This document shows, one piece after another, positions 34,864-46,084 of a stretch of 64,000 nucleotides of DNA (its first letter is position 1; every line of letters begins with the position of its first letter). The stretch is from Dryomyza anilis. Taxonomy: Eukaryota > Arthropoda > Insecta > Diptera > Dryomyzidae. The stretch spans positions 28,178,963-28,242,962 of the forward strand of contig OX638133.1 in the NCBI GenBank assembly GCA_951804985.1, written 5' to 3'. The position numbers were made by a program, and so were the translations under genes. The notes below the pieces were generated by a model. It made no database searches and was not told the DNA's origin. It saw only the letters and a list, made by a program, of their open reading frames with translations.

Positions 34864-36340
34864 ATCCATATTTCCGGTTGATTTCGTATAAAACTGGTAG
34901 AATTAGGATAGTTGTTATAAATTTCCTGGTAGGTTAAATTCAGCGTGAGATATCGGAAAAAAATTTACAACATTTTCGATGCAATATCGAAAAGAATGTG
35001 ATATTTGAAGAATTTTTACTAAACAAACTACTTTTTTACTACTTTTTGATAGAAATCATATTAAATATTCCGTAATTCATTTACGTCAATTTTTTTTAAT
35101 AATCTAGAATTCGATTTTTCAATAAAGAATTAAATTGAATTTAATTTCTGTTATCAAATGTTTGAATTTAGCATTTTATTTAAACTCCATATAATTTTTG
35201 TATGTTTTAATTCTTTAAAGTATTTATTTATTTGTTCATTTCACAGTGCAACTTAATATCAATAGTTAATTCAATTTTGCCGAGAATCACTTACGGCTTT
35301 TCTCCATCGATAACTTTGCAACAGAGACTTCTTTCTTTATACATTGTTGCCTTTTTCTATTATTTTTTTGGTACTCTCTCTTTATTGCCAGATTAAAAGT
35401 GGCCAATTGAGACATTTTCAAGACTTCCACGAGACGCTCGAGTTTCATTCAAAATTGAATCTCGTCTGCAATCATTGTATCTAATCATTGTTGTTGCTAC
35501 CTACTTTTGTAACAATTGTATTGAACTCAACTATCATCTTGTTGTAGGAAGTTATGGCAGTCAAAACTGCTACGTCTGGTGTCTGGGGAATCCGAAGTAA
35601 GATTTTCATATTGCAAACATTTTGTTCGAAGCATCATCGAATTATTGCTGTCTGGCATATTAATTAAAACTGTCAAATTATAAATGATTTTTGCAATTTG
35701 TTATTCAAGGATTATATTCGATATTTAAATAAAAAAATAACTATAGCCTATTAGGTAAACCCGCTTTAAAACCTAAACCATAAAGATACCATTGAATAAT
35801 TTAAGTTACCAAAGAAAAGAAAAAAACAAAGAACATCCAAAAGTTTCCATTTGAATGCTTTGTTTCAACAATGTTTTTGCATAGCTTAACTGGCAACGCC
35901 ACACACAGAGCCACATATATGCCACACCGCATAATCGTTATGGCCAGTGCACAACAACAACAAGAACAACAAAAACAACAAAATTGTTACCCAAAGAATC
36001 TGCAAAGTGTATCAAATGCAAGGCATGCCACGTTTTTATTCTCTGGTCCTCCTGGCAAAATGCCAAAAAGTGGAGCAAATTTAGCCAACCGCAGCAAAGT
36101 CACAAAAAATATCTTTAAAACCCTGTGAGAAGGTTACAAAAAGTGCAGGGCTACAAAGTGACATGGTTGAAAAGAAGAAAAGACTCCTGCGGCGACCAAG
36201 TGAAACGACGAACTTCAATTCAAAGTGAGTGAATGGCGAAAATAAAACATTAAATTACAAGAAAACAACCAAGTGAAATAATTTAAACCCAAGTAAAAAT
36301 TAAATTAGTTACAAGAATCAGAAGTAACAAAGGAAATATA
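34864..36340. other. Non-repetitive DNA, no gene
   Basis: A CAACAACAAGAACAACAAAA tract lies at about 35950. The 85-codon frame at 35871-36128 has no recognisable family. Confidence 0.5.
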
Positions 36341-38570
36341 AAAAGAAAGAATCACAAAAGAAACAAAAAAACAAAAGAAACAAAAGAAACAAAAGAAACA
36401 AAAGAAACAAAAGAAACAAAAGAAACAAAAGAAACAAAAGAAACAAAAGAATCAAAAGAAACAAAAGAAACAAAAGAAACAAAAGAAACAAAAGAAACAA
36501 AAGAAACAAAAGAAACAAAAGAAACAAAATAAACAAAAGAAACAAAAGAAACAAAAGAAACAAAAGAAACAAAAGAAACAAAAGAAACAAAAGAAACAAA
36601 AGAAACAAAAGAAACAAAAGAAACAAAAGAAACAAAAGAAACAAAAGAAACAAAAGAAACAAAAGAAACAAAAGAAACAAAAGAAACAAAAGAAACAAAA
36701 GAAACAAAAGAAACAAAAGAAACAAAAGAAACAAAAGAAACAAAAGAAACAAAAGAAACAAAAGAAACAAAAGAAACAAAAGAAACAAAAAAAACAAAAG
36801 AAACAAAAGAAACAAAAGAATCAATAGAAACAAAAGAAACAAAAGAAACAAAAGAAACAAAAGAAACAAAAGAAACAAAAGAAACACAAGAAACAAAAGA
36901 AACAAAAGAAACAAAAGAAACAAAAGAAACAAAAAAAACAACAGAAACAACAGAAACAAAAGAAAAAAAGAAACAAAAGAAACAAAAGAAACAAAAGAAA
37001 CAAAAGAAACAAAAGAAACAAAAGAAACAAAAGAAACAAAAGAAACAAAAGAAACAAAAGAAACAAAAGAAACAAAAGAAACAAAAGAATCAAAAGAATC
37101 AAAAGAATCAAAAGAATCAAAAGAATCAAAAGAATCAAAAGAATCAAAAGAATCAAAAGAATCAAAAGAATCAAAAGAATCAAAAGAATCAAAAGCATCA
37201 AAAGAATCAAAAGAATCAAAAGAATCAAAAGAATCAAAAGAATCAAAAGAATCAAAAGAATCAAAAGAATCAAAAGAATCAAAAGAATCAAAAGAATCAA
37301 AAGAATCAAAAGAATCAAAAGAATCAAAAGAATCAAAAGAATCAAAAGAATCAAAAGAATCAAAAGAATCAAAAGAATCAAAAGAATCAAAAGAAACAAA
37401 AGAATCAAAAGAATCAAAAGAATCAAAAGAATCAAAAGAATCAAAAGAATCAAAAGAATCAAAAGAATCAAAAGAATCAAAAGAATCAAAAGAATCAAAA
37501 GAATCAAAAGAATCAAAAGAATCAAAAGAAACAAAAGAATCAAAAGAATCAAAAGAATCAAAAGAATCAAAAGAATCAAAAGAATCAAAAGAATCAAAAG
37601 AATCAAAAGAATCAAAAGAATCAAAAGAATCAAAAGAATCAAAAGAATCAAAAGAATCAAAAGAATCAAAAGAATCAAAAGAATCAAAAGAATCAAAAGA
37701 ATCAAAAGAATCAAAAGAATCAAAAGAATCAAAAGAATCAAAAGAATCAAAAGAATCAAAAGAATCAAAAGAATCAAAAGAATCAAAAGAATCAAAAGAA
37801 TCAAAAGAATCAAAAGAATCAAAAGAATCAAAAGAATCAAAAGAATCAAAAGAATCAAAAGTATCAAAAGTATCAAAAGTATCAAAAGTATCAAAATAAT
37901 CAAAATAATCAAAAGAATCAAAAGAATCAAAAGAATCAAAAGAATCAAAAGAATCAAAAGAATCAAAAGAATCAAAAGAAACGAAAGAAACGAAAGAATC
38001 AAAAGAATCAAAAGAATCAAAAGAATCAAAAGAATCAAAAGAATCAAAAGAATCAAAAGAATCAAAAGAATCAAAAGAAACAAAAGAATCAAAAGAATCA
38101 AAAGAATCAAAAGAATCAAAAGAATCAAAAGAATCAAAAGAATCAAAAGAATCAAAAGAATCAAAAGAATCAAAAGAATCAAAAGAATCAAAAGAATCAA
38201 AAGAATCAAAAGAATCAAAAGAATCAAAAGAATCAAAAGAATCAAAAGAATCAAAAGAATCAAAAGAATCAAAAGAATCAACGGAATCAAAAGAATTAAA
38301 AGAATTAAAAGAGTCAAAAGAATCAAAAGAGTCAAAAGAGTCAAAAGAGTCAAAAGAGTCAAAAGAGTCAAAAGAATCAAAAGAATCATAAGAATCACAA
38401 AAATCAAAAGAATCAAAAGAATCAAAAGAATCAAAAGAATCAAAAGAATCAAAAGAATCAAAAGAAGCAGAAGTATCAAAATAATCAAAATAATCAAAAG
38501 AATCAAAAGAACCATAAGAATCACAAAAATCAAAATAATCAAAAGAATCAAAAGAAACAAAAGAATTCAA
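36341..38570. repeat. 9-bp satellite in two blocks, (AAACAAAAG)n then (AATCAAAAG)n, about 245 copies
   Basis: The first block (36341 to about 37085) is almost pure AAACAAAAG, and the second (about 37086 to 38570) almost pure AATCAAAAG. Rare AAACAAAAG units appear in the second block. Short runs of further variants (GTATCAAAA x4 at about 37860, GAGTCAAAA x5 at about 38320) indicate local amplification. On the minus strand the units read TTCTTTTGT and TTCTTTTGA. A 750-codon Phe-Asp-Ser frame and a 579-codon Leu/Ile frame are artefacts. Confidence 0.97.
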
Positions 38571-40050
38571 AATTAAATAATTTTCTACTATTCATTTCTG
38601 CGTGTCTGTATTTGTGCCAGTGCAAGTGCCAATTGTTGAGCGAAACTTGTGTGAATCAGGTTGGAAATGTTTTTGCCACACATGCATGAGTTCGGGTGGC
38701 AACACTTGGCACCGACGGATACTGTTGTATTTCCGACAGTTGCCTTGGGTTGAATATCACAACTTAAATGCAGGGAAATTTTGCAAGAGTTCTGTGATTT
38801 TTTTTTTCTTCTTCAACTTTTTATCATTTTATTACAAAGATTTGGAAATTGTTATTGCATTTTGTTGTTCAGAGATGTTGGCAATTTTTTTGGTTTCTTT
38901 TGCAAGTGCTTATGCGATTTTGGGCGAAATTGAAGAAGCAACACTTGGAACTGAGCTGATTGCATGTAATCAGTACATTTACGTGAAAAATAGAAATGCC
39001 AAAAATTCAAATTAGAAAAAAAACTTAAAATATAAAATTAGAAAATGTTGAAGGTTTAAAATTTGAATTTCAGTTTTATTTCAGTTATATAAAATTTTTA
39101 AAATTTAAACTTTTTAATTAAATTTTTTAAATTTAAATTTTAAATTGAATTTTTACATGAAACATGCACGTATTAAATAGTTTTAAATTGCTGCCATTTA
39201 ATTTGTTCACTAATTTCTAATAGTGATTAATGCGCCGACATTTGCAGGATTTTTCGCCTTGCTGCGCTCTGTGATTTAATGCAGTTATTTTTCCGGTTTT
39301 ACACTTTACACATTTTTCACCAAAATTCGTTTGGCGCCAACTGTGATATCCTGCAAAACGAAGAAAACCAAAAAAGTACTTTTGTTGCAACTGCTACAGA
39401 TGCTAGTAAAAGTGCAAACAAAAAGCAACACTGAAATCCCTTAACAAGCGGAAACACATGTCAAATTTTGCTCTAAGCTGCTGCGCAAGATTAACGTTTA
39501 ACTTTTATTGCAAAGTACGCGCGCAATACATAGTAGTACGCTTACCTATTGAGCTTTCGGAATTTATAGCACAAGATTTTGGTCATTTCTTCTTTTCGGT
39601 TTGTACCCTTCATTTCCTGCTGTCCAACCATGCCGTCGGTCGTAAATTCAGCAGCACCAAGATATTATTTAAGGTTTTTAGCAGCTATTTCCGGTTTCAG
39701 GTTTCAGTATTTCCGGTTCACTTTGGTGCACAATACTCATTCGTTCTTTCGCTTATTCGTTCCTTCGTCCGTTCGTTACACATGAAATTTTGCTACGCTT
39801 CGTCCTCCGGGGCATTCGTTCTGTACCGTTAATCTACTCTTAAGTCATTGCGATAAATTATTTAAAATTGCAATTAAAATGCGACTGGCACAAAGTGGGT
39901 TGTAGGACGATTGCATATGTGGCTGTGTTTAGCAGTGTGCATCATGTGAATTTATGTCATTTTATTCTGTGTTCTGCGACCCAGAATATCACCACACTAA
40001 AAGGGACAAGAACCACACTGATTCAGCGATATTTTGGTGCACACTGAGCG
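38571..40050. other. Single-copy island between two related satellites
   Basis: It holds plus-strand frames of 137 codons (38602-39015) and 124 codons (39458-39832), neither with a recognisable domain. The first has a poly-T-derived Phe run in the middle. No splice or promoter evidence is compelling. Confidence 0.4.
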
Positions 40051-40890
40051 AGAATTAAAAGAATCAAAAGAATCAAAAGAATCAATAGAATCAAAAGTAT
40101 CAAAAGAATCAAAAGAATCAAAAGAATCAAAAGAATCAAAAAAATCAAAAAAATCAAAAAAATCAAAAAAATCAAAAAAATCAAAAGAATCGAAAGAATC
40201 AAAAGAATCAAAAGAATCAAAAGAATCAAAAGAATCAAAAGAATCAAAAGAATCAAAAGAATCAAAAGAATCAAAAGAATCAAAAGAATCAAAAGAATCA
40301 AAAGAATCAAAAGAATCAAAAGAATCAAAAGAATCAAAAGAATCAAAAGAATCAAAAGAATCAAAAGAATCAAAAGAATCAAAAGAATCAAAAGAATCAA
40401 AAGAATCAAAAGAATCAAAGAATCAAAAGAATAAAAGAATCAAAAGAATCAAAAGAATCAAAAGAATCAAAAGAATCAAAAGAATCAAAAGAATCAAAAG
40501 AATCAAAAGAATCAAAAGAATCAAAAGAATCAAAAGAATCAAAAGAATCAAAAGAATCAAAAGAATCAAAAGAATCAAAAGAATCAAAAGAATCAAAAGA
40601 ATCAAAAGAATCAAAAGAATCAAAAGAATCAAAAGAATCAAAAGAATCAAAAGAATCAAAAGAATCAAAAGAATCAAAAGAATCAAAAGAATCAAAAGAA
40701 TCAAAAGAATCAAAAGAATCAAAAGAATCAAAAGAATCAAAAGAATCAAACGAACCAAAAGAATCAAAAGAATCAAAAGAATCAAAAGAATCAAAAGAAT
40801 CAAAAAAATCAAAAAAATCAAAAGAATCAAAAGAATCAAAAGAATCAAAAGAATCAAAAGAACCAAAAGAATCAAAAAAAAAATCATGTG
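40051..40890. repeat. 9-bp satellite (AATCAAAAG)n, about 92 copies
   Basis: Same unit and same orientation as the second block of the array 1.5 kb upstream. A run of AATCAAAAA variants lies at 40135-40185, and a one-unit phase slip occurs near 40420-40440 (CAAAGAATCAAAAGAATAAAA), which splits the frames. Lys-Glu-Ser and Arg-Ile-Lys frames are artefacts. Confidence 0.97.
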
Positions 40891-41850
40891 TTCTTCAATT
40901 TTAGTAAAGTAAACAGCAACAACATTATTGATATCTATGACATTAACATCTGCATTTCTAGAATAATTGCTCTTAGTTACTCTATTGATAACTAAGTGGA
41001 TCTGTTTCTTAAAATACAGAATGTTTCCGTTTGGCTGATTCTTGATTTCTTCTTATTTGTAGAAGTTTTTATCCTCCGTGTATTCAACAATATTGTTTGT
41101 TAGAAATTTGATTACTACAACTAATAATATATTTTCTGTGTATATTTAAAATCCTAAATTCTATATGAAACGTTTTGAAAACATAATTTAAACTGCGAGT
41201 GTACTTTGTCGCAAGTATGAAAAGACTTCAAGTGCATGTGTGTGGTTTTGTGACCATGTGTTTGTGTGTGTGCCCGCGTATGTGTGCCTGCGTGTGTGAC
41301 CTAATTTTAATATTATTCTGCTCTCAACGCCCGCGCATATTGCTAATACGTTGACTTGGGTTGCCTTGCGCTGGAATTAGCTGTGAAAATTATGGCGCCA
41401 AGTAAACGAGTGAATTTTGTATTTATAGTGCCGAGCAGCATTCGACTGTGTGTGTTTGGGTTTTTGTGCTGCGTTGTGCTGTGCTGTACTGTGCAACGTG
41501 AGTCCTTTGTGGTCGCAGGAGCTGCTGAATTATGTGCTTTGTGTGTATTGTATGTGTGTGAATGGCATGCGATTTATTTATTATTGTATTTGCAGGATTA
41601 ATGCGCATTTATTAACGTGTGCACATAATAGGTTAATGGGTTAATAGGCTAAAAGGTTTGCTCTGCCATGCACTAAATTATAAAAATGATATAACAACTT
41701 TTGCTAAAGGTAGTAATCATAAATTTAATTGAAAAATATGCACAAAATATATGCATTAAAATTTTGTTATATTTACACATAATATGTAAGGGGATAGGGA
41801 ATGAAATACATAGGGAATGAAATACAATTCATAAATACAATTAAGAGTCA
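40891..41850. other. Non-repetitive DNA with GT-rich patch
   Basis: A GTGTGTG-rich segment spans about 41236-41300. The Cys/Val-rich frames at 41356-41644 follow from GTGCTG words. No gene is recognised. Confidence 0.45.
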
Positions 41851-42362
41851 AACAATTCATCCCTGAGATCATTCTCGACCAAAAATTTCCTACCGCACAA
41901 TTAAAATGTCTTGGGAAAGAATTCTGCCGAAATAATGGTCACCGGAAATATTTGTCTGGGATAATAATTGTCCGGGAAAGAGTTTTGTCGGCGAAAAATT
42001 TCCTGGGAATAGACTGCATCTGAATGGAAGCCGAGATATTTGTCCAAAGAAAAATTATACAGGGATAAATTATGCCGGAAAGATTTGCTTTGGCAAAAAA
42101 TTCTCTCGGTATATAATCTGGTCGAAGAATGCGAAGAATGGAAAAGAAATGTATCTTGGAAATGCCTTATCCCGAAAGAGTTGTTTTTGGATCGGCAATG
42201 ATTTTCCCCGGAATAAGGTCTATGAAAAAAATAGTATCGAAGAAAAATGCCTTGCGAACGAATTATTCAGAAAATAATTCTATCTGAGATGATTTGTCTC
42301 TGGGTAGAATTGTCCGGCATAGGATTATCGGGAAAATAATTTCTTTCGAAATGCTCTATCTG
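41851..42362. repeat. Highly degenerate minisatellite of about 17-20 bp (GGAAAGAATTGTCCC-like)
   Basis: Words such as GGGAAAGAATTCTGCC, AATAATTGTCCGGGAAAGAG and GAAATGTATCTTGG recur at irregular 17-25 bp spacing. The same texture continues at 42960-43060 and 43321-43510 around an LTR fragment and a SINE. It resembles the GGGAAAGAATTCTACC repeat inside the Helitron at 12.83-12.93 kb. Confidence 0.55.
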
Positions 42363-42363
42363 G

Positions 42364-42618
42364 GGAAACGTTTCGACAAGCTTCGACTTGTTTCGAGAAC
42401 ATTCTACTCGTTTCGTGAATGACGCATGCTATTGGCATCTCATTCGCACTCATGTGTTTTAATGTGCTGATCCTCCATCTCTTTCTCGCACATTGCTCAG
42501 TACACTGAATGATCTCTGAATGGTCTCTTTCTAACACATTGCTTAGTGCGCTGAATTGTCTTGCGTTTATTATTGTTGAATGCTTGCACAGTGGGGCAAA
42601 TTACCTCTTTTCGTAACA
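42364..42618 (-). mobile_element. LTR fragment, inverted, same family as the solo LTR
   Basis: It ends CTCTTTTCGTAACA and carries, in reverse, the U3 blocks GTGGGGCAAATTACCTC, CATTGCTTAGTGCGCTGAAT, CACTCATGTGTTTTAATGTG and ACTCGTTTCGTGAATGACGC. It stops before the TATA block. The 70-codon frame here is the antisense of U3. Confidence 0.85.
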
Positions 42619-43060
42619 ATATGTAAAGTCTTTAAAAATTAAAACAAAAATTCATGTTCAAGTCTATTCTTTAAAACTAAACAAGATATTTTTTCAAGTA
42701 AGCACATTTTCTTTAGATCTCAATGTAATATTTTCATAAACAAAAGAATTTTAAAAATAGGTTCACTTTTGGAAAATTTTTGAAACATGTTTCATAAAAA
42801 AAAATCTCAACTTTACCGATTTTTATCTCCATAATCATTAAAGATACAAACTCCAATTTTAAAACATAAGTTCTCTCTGTACAACAATTTTAAATTTTTA
42901 AAATCGGTTGAGTGATTCCGAAAATACAGGCACACTGTGCAGAGGGGTATCAGCTTTTCATAGGCAATATTTACTCTCGTCGAGATAGAATTGTCCGACA
43001 AAGATTTGCTTCCGGGAAGCACTGTTTGAGGATGAACTATCCCTGAAAAAGTCTCGGAAA
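42619..43060. other. AT-rich DNA followed by degenerate minisatellite
   Basis: AT-rich to about 42955. After that come GATAGAATTGTCCGACAAAG-type words that continue the minisatellite at 41.85 kb. Confidence 0.5.
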
Positions 43061-43061
43061 A

Positions 43062-43321
43062 AATAATAATAGTTTGGCGCTACAGTCCCGTATAACTTGG
43101 GCCGAGTTATCCCACCATTTCAGTGGTAGAACCTAAAGTTAAATGCCCAATATGAACGGCGGGGGTGTTTACTCTCGGAGGTTTGCAATGTTTTCCGAGA
43201 GGTAGCGCGATATGGACAAATGTTATCTATAAAAAGACTTTGTTATACCCAGCCCAGAAATTTGAACATAGGACCTTTCGGCTTACAGTCCAATGCACTA
43301 ACTCCTGAGCTATCGTCGCGG
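43062..43321 (-). mobile_element. tRNA-derived SINE, diverged inverted copy
   Basis: It starts (reverse end) AATAATAATAGTTTGGCGCT and ends with the inverted tRNA-like head GAGCTATCGTCGCGG. The B-box region is mutated (CCCAGAAATTTGAACATAGG), so it is older than the copies at 19.7 and 50.6 kb. It lies inside the degenerate minisatellite. Confidence 0.8.
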
Positions 43322-43510
43322 AAAAGAAATACCTTGGTTAATTATTATGCCAAAATGATAACTTTAGATGAAAAATAGGATCAGTAAAGAATTGTCTCGG
43401 AAAAGACATGTCTTGGAAAAATATTGTTTTGGGGGTAGAACTGTCCCAAAACAAAAGACTCGGAATAGAATGACTTGGAAAAGAAATGTCTATGGAATAA
43501 TTACACGGTG

Positions 43511-44287
43511 AAAAAATATTCTGCACATATGTTCGTAACCTAATAAAGTCGCTTAAGAGCAACATTCTAAAATTTTAAATCAATATTTAATCAAATGCAC
43601 AGCCTAAATCATTGTAAGCCTATAAAATCACACACAAGGTTGCACATTGTGCAATATTTAAACATTTTCTGTTTATATTTAAATATTGTGTATTTTTTTA
43701 AATATTTGCTTATGTAATTGAAATCGGATTATCGTCCAGAGCTTTTTTAATGCTCTGCAGTTTCATTTAATTGTAGTGTTTAAACGATAAAAAACAACGC
43801 TGGCTTTGCAGGATTTAAGCAAATGAAAATGCAAATAATACTCATGTCTTTGGAAAATTAAATTATATGAAACAGTCAGACAACTGTTTAATATAAATTT
43901 ATATTAATGTAAAATCAAATTTTTATGTCTGGATGTAGTTTTTTTAAATCTTAAATTTTTAATCTTCGATTCATTGAGTTACTCACGGTAAGGGTTAAAT
44001 GCAGTGGGAAACATGTAGTCTTTTTCAACAAATGGCATTCTAAATTTCGATTAAAATTTTATTAAAAAAATATCAAAAATACGTAAAACAAAAAAAAAGA
44101 ATAAGCAATCAAAACTTATTGTCAAAAATTAAAAAAAAATGTTTCGTAAAAATAATTTCAATTTTTTGTTTTTAATATTACAATAAAAATATACGGTCCA
44201 TTTTAAATACAATGATCTCAGTGATTTGATTTTGATGACAAAAAGTAAAAAAATTATTATTCTCAAAATTTATTTGTGATTCTATAT
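43511..44287. other. AT-rich DNA, nothing recognised
   Basis: No repeat shared with the window and no frame of note. The first part still carries traces of the minisatellite. Confidence 0.5.
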
Positions 44288-44705
44288 GTTGTGGCGAAAA
44301 AACGTAATAAGTTCTGCTGTGCAAGCAATAAATTGGTGTGAAATATACGCAAGATAATTTAGGGTACTAAGATATATGTAATATATGCTAAAAAGAGACG
44401 GAATATCATACAATGTGCTAAGTCAGGAAGTGAACAAGAGTTAAAAAATCTGTGCAAAAAAAGGCGTTGAGGGGAAAAGAGATGGAAGTAGCGCCTATGA
44501 ATCACGAATTTTCATTATGTATAGTATGTGGAAACTTCAAGAATTCGGCTGTGCAGCAGCACATAAGATATGGAAAAGAAATGGAGATATCTTAATGTGC
44601 AATACGGATTTTACTTGAATTCTAGAAATTTGTGAAAACTTCTAGATTCTGGATTTACAGTATATAAGAGCGCCGCATCTAATGCGAACTTGTATAACTG
44701 TTTAA
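44288..44705 (+). mobile_element. Degenerate relative of the solo LTR
   Basis: In the same orientation as the solo LTR it has GGCGAAAAAACGTAATAAGT, GTGCAAGCAATAAA, AAAGAGACGGAATATCAT, and a TATA block CAGTATATAAGAGCGCCGCA followed by CTAATGCG. The order of blocks is preserved but identity is low. The end near 44705 is taken over by the P-family array. Confidence 0.65.
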
Positions 44706-45821
44706 TGAATATTTTTCTGGCAAACTCACAGATATATAGAATATTTTGGGAAGTGTATAGCAGGTTGTAAATTTTTGTGGAATTTTTATGGCAGATTCAC
44801 GCCATATTTGGGGAACGGACAGAAAACAGAGATCTTTTGATACAAACTTCTCCTTTGTCTGTTTGAAATATGGAAATGTTTCTGAACTGCCTCAACCCTG
44901 CCAAGCAAAATTTTTTTGGCGTTTTTCAGGAATATTTCGGGCATATTTCTGGCAAACGTACAGCTAAATGGAAAATCTTGGGAAGTGTATATATAGCAGG
45001 TTGTAAAATTTGATGGCATTTAATTGGCAGATTCAAGTAATATTTTGAGAATGGGCAGAAAACAGACAGCTTTTGATACAAACTCCGCCTTTTTCTGTTT
45101 GAAATATGTCGAAATAATCTTTCAAAAATATTTCGACATTTCCAAAAATTTCGTCTGTACCCGAGACAAAATTTTTGGCATATTTCTGGTATATTTCCGG
45201 CAAACGCACAGCTAAATAGAATATCTTGGGAAGTGTATAGCAGGTTGTACATTTTTGTGGAATTTTTATGGCGGATTCACGCCATATTTGGGGAATGGGC
45301 AGAAATCAGACAGCTTTTGATACAAACTCCGCCTTTGTCTGTTTGAAATATGTCGAGGAAATATTTCTGATCTGCCTTGACCCTGCCAAAAATTTTGTCT
45401 GGGGTAGTAACCCGAGACAAAATTTTTGGTACTTTTATGGAATATTTCGGGCATATATAGAATATTTTGTGAAGTGTACAGCAGGTTGTAAGTTTTTGTA
45501 GAATTTTTATGGCAGAATCACGTCATATTTGGGGAACGGGTAGAAAACAGACAGCTTTTGATACAAACTCCGCCTTTGTCTGTTTGAAATATGTCGAGGA
45601 AATGTTTCTGATGTTTCTGAAATGGGGTAGTAACCCGAGACAAAATGTTTGGCACTTTTATAGAATATTTCGGGCATATTTCCGGCAATCGCGCGGAGAT
45701 ATTGAATATTTTGGAAAGTGAAACAGACAGCTTTTGATACAAACTCCACCTTTGTCTTTTTGAAATATGTCGAGGAAATGTTTTCGAACTGCCTCGACCC
45801 TCCCAAAAATTTTGTCTGGGG
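44706..45821 (+). mobile_element. Tandem array of five P-family elements
   Basis: The marker GATACAAACT(T/C)C lies at about 44839, 45077, 45320, 45560 and 45737. The spacing is about 240 bp, except for a shortened last unit. Junctions carry abutting ends: GTCTGGGGTAGTAACCCGAGACAAAAT occurs at one junction, and the same GGGGTAGTAACCCGAGACAA block, in part, at the next. The units were therefore duplicated in tandem with their spacer rather than inserted independently. The frames on both strands here (up to 124 codons) are repeat-derived. Confidence 0.85.
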
Positions 45822-45838
45822 AAATAAATTATCATATC

Positions 45839-46084
45839 CTCGTTGTAGGACGAAAAATCACCAAATACATTTTCAAAATGCCAAGTATTCATTTACAAAA
45901 ATCTTTATATATCTGTCAATTTTTAATCGATGATCTCAATTTTTTTTCCACATAATAAGAAAATGTAAATCTATTAATAGGTATTTGAACTTTAAAAATG
46001 CATCAATTACTTTTTGTAATATTAATCAACAAACTCGAGATTTAAGTTTTTCATGTATTTGGTGACTTTTCGTTCTACAACGAC
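45839..46084. mobile_element. V-family element, complete, about 245 bp
   Basis: The left end CGTTGTAGGACGAAAAATCA and right end TGACTTTTCGTTCTACAACG are inverted repeats of about 28 bp including CCAAATAC/GTATTTGG. The interior includes AATCGATGATCTCAA and ATAATAAGAAAATGTAAATC. It is non-coding and MITE-like. It abuts the P-family array. A partial copy is at 29.17 kb. Confidence 0.8.

Noticed and set aside
36318..38570. 750-codon Phe-Asp-Ser and 579-codon Leu/Ile minus-strand frames
   Set aside because: Two phases of the same nonamer array are open at once, and the composition switches exactly where the DNA unit switches.
38602..39015. 137-codon plus-strand frame
   Set aside because: No recognised domain, contains a poly-T-derived Phe run, and starts just after a satellite. 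An exon cannot be excluded but is unsupported.
39458..39832. 124-codon plus-strand frame
   Set aside because: No family resemblance, and a second frame of 68 codons overlaps it.
40023..40912. 292-codon Lys/Ser/Ile-rich frame and its antisense frames
   Set aside because: Produced by the nonamer array. It changes from Lys-Glu-Ser to Arg-Ile-Lys at a single unit slip near 40430.
45266..45955. Several 62-124-codon frames on both strands with repeated Arg-Gln-Arg-Arg-Ser-Leu-Tyr-Gln-Lys
   Set aside because: The repeated peptide reflects the tandem P-family units, not a protein repeat family.
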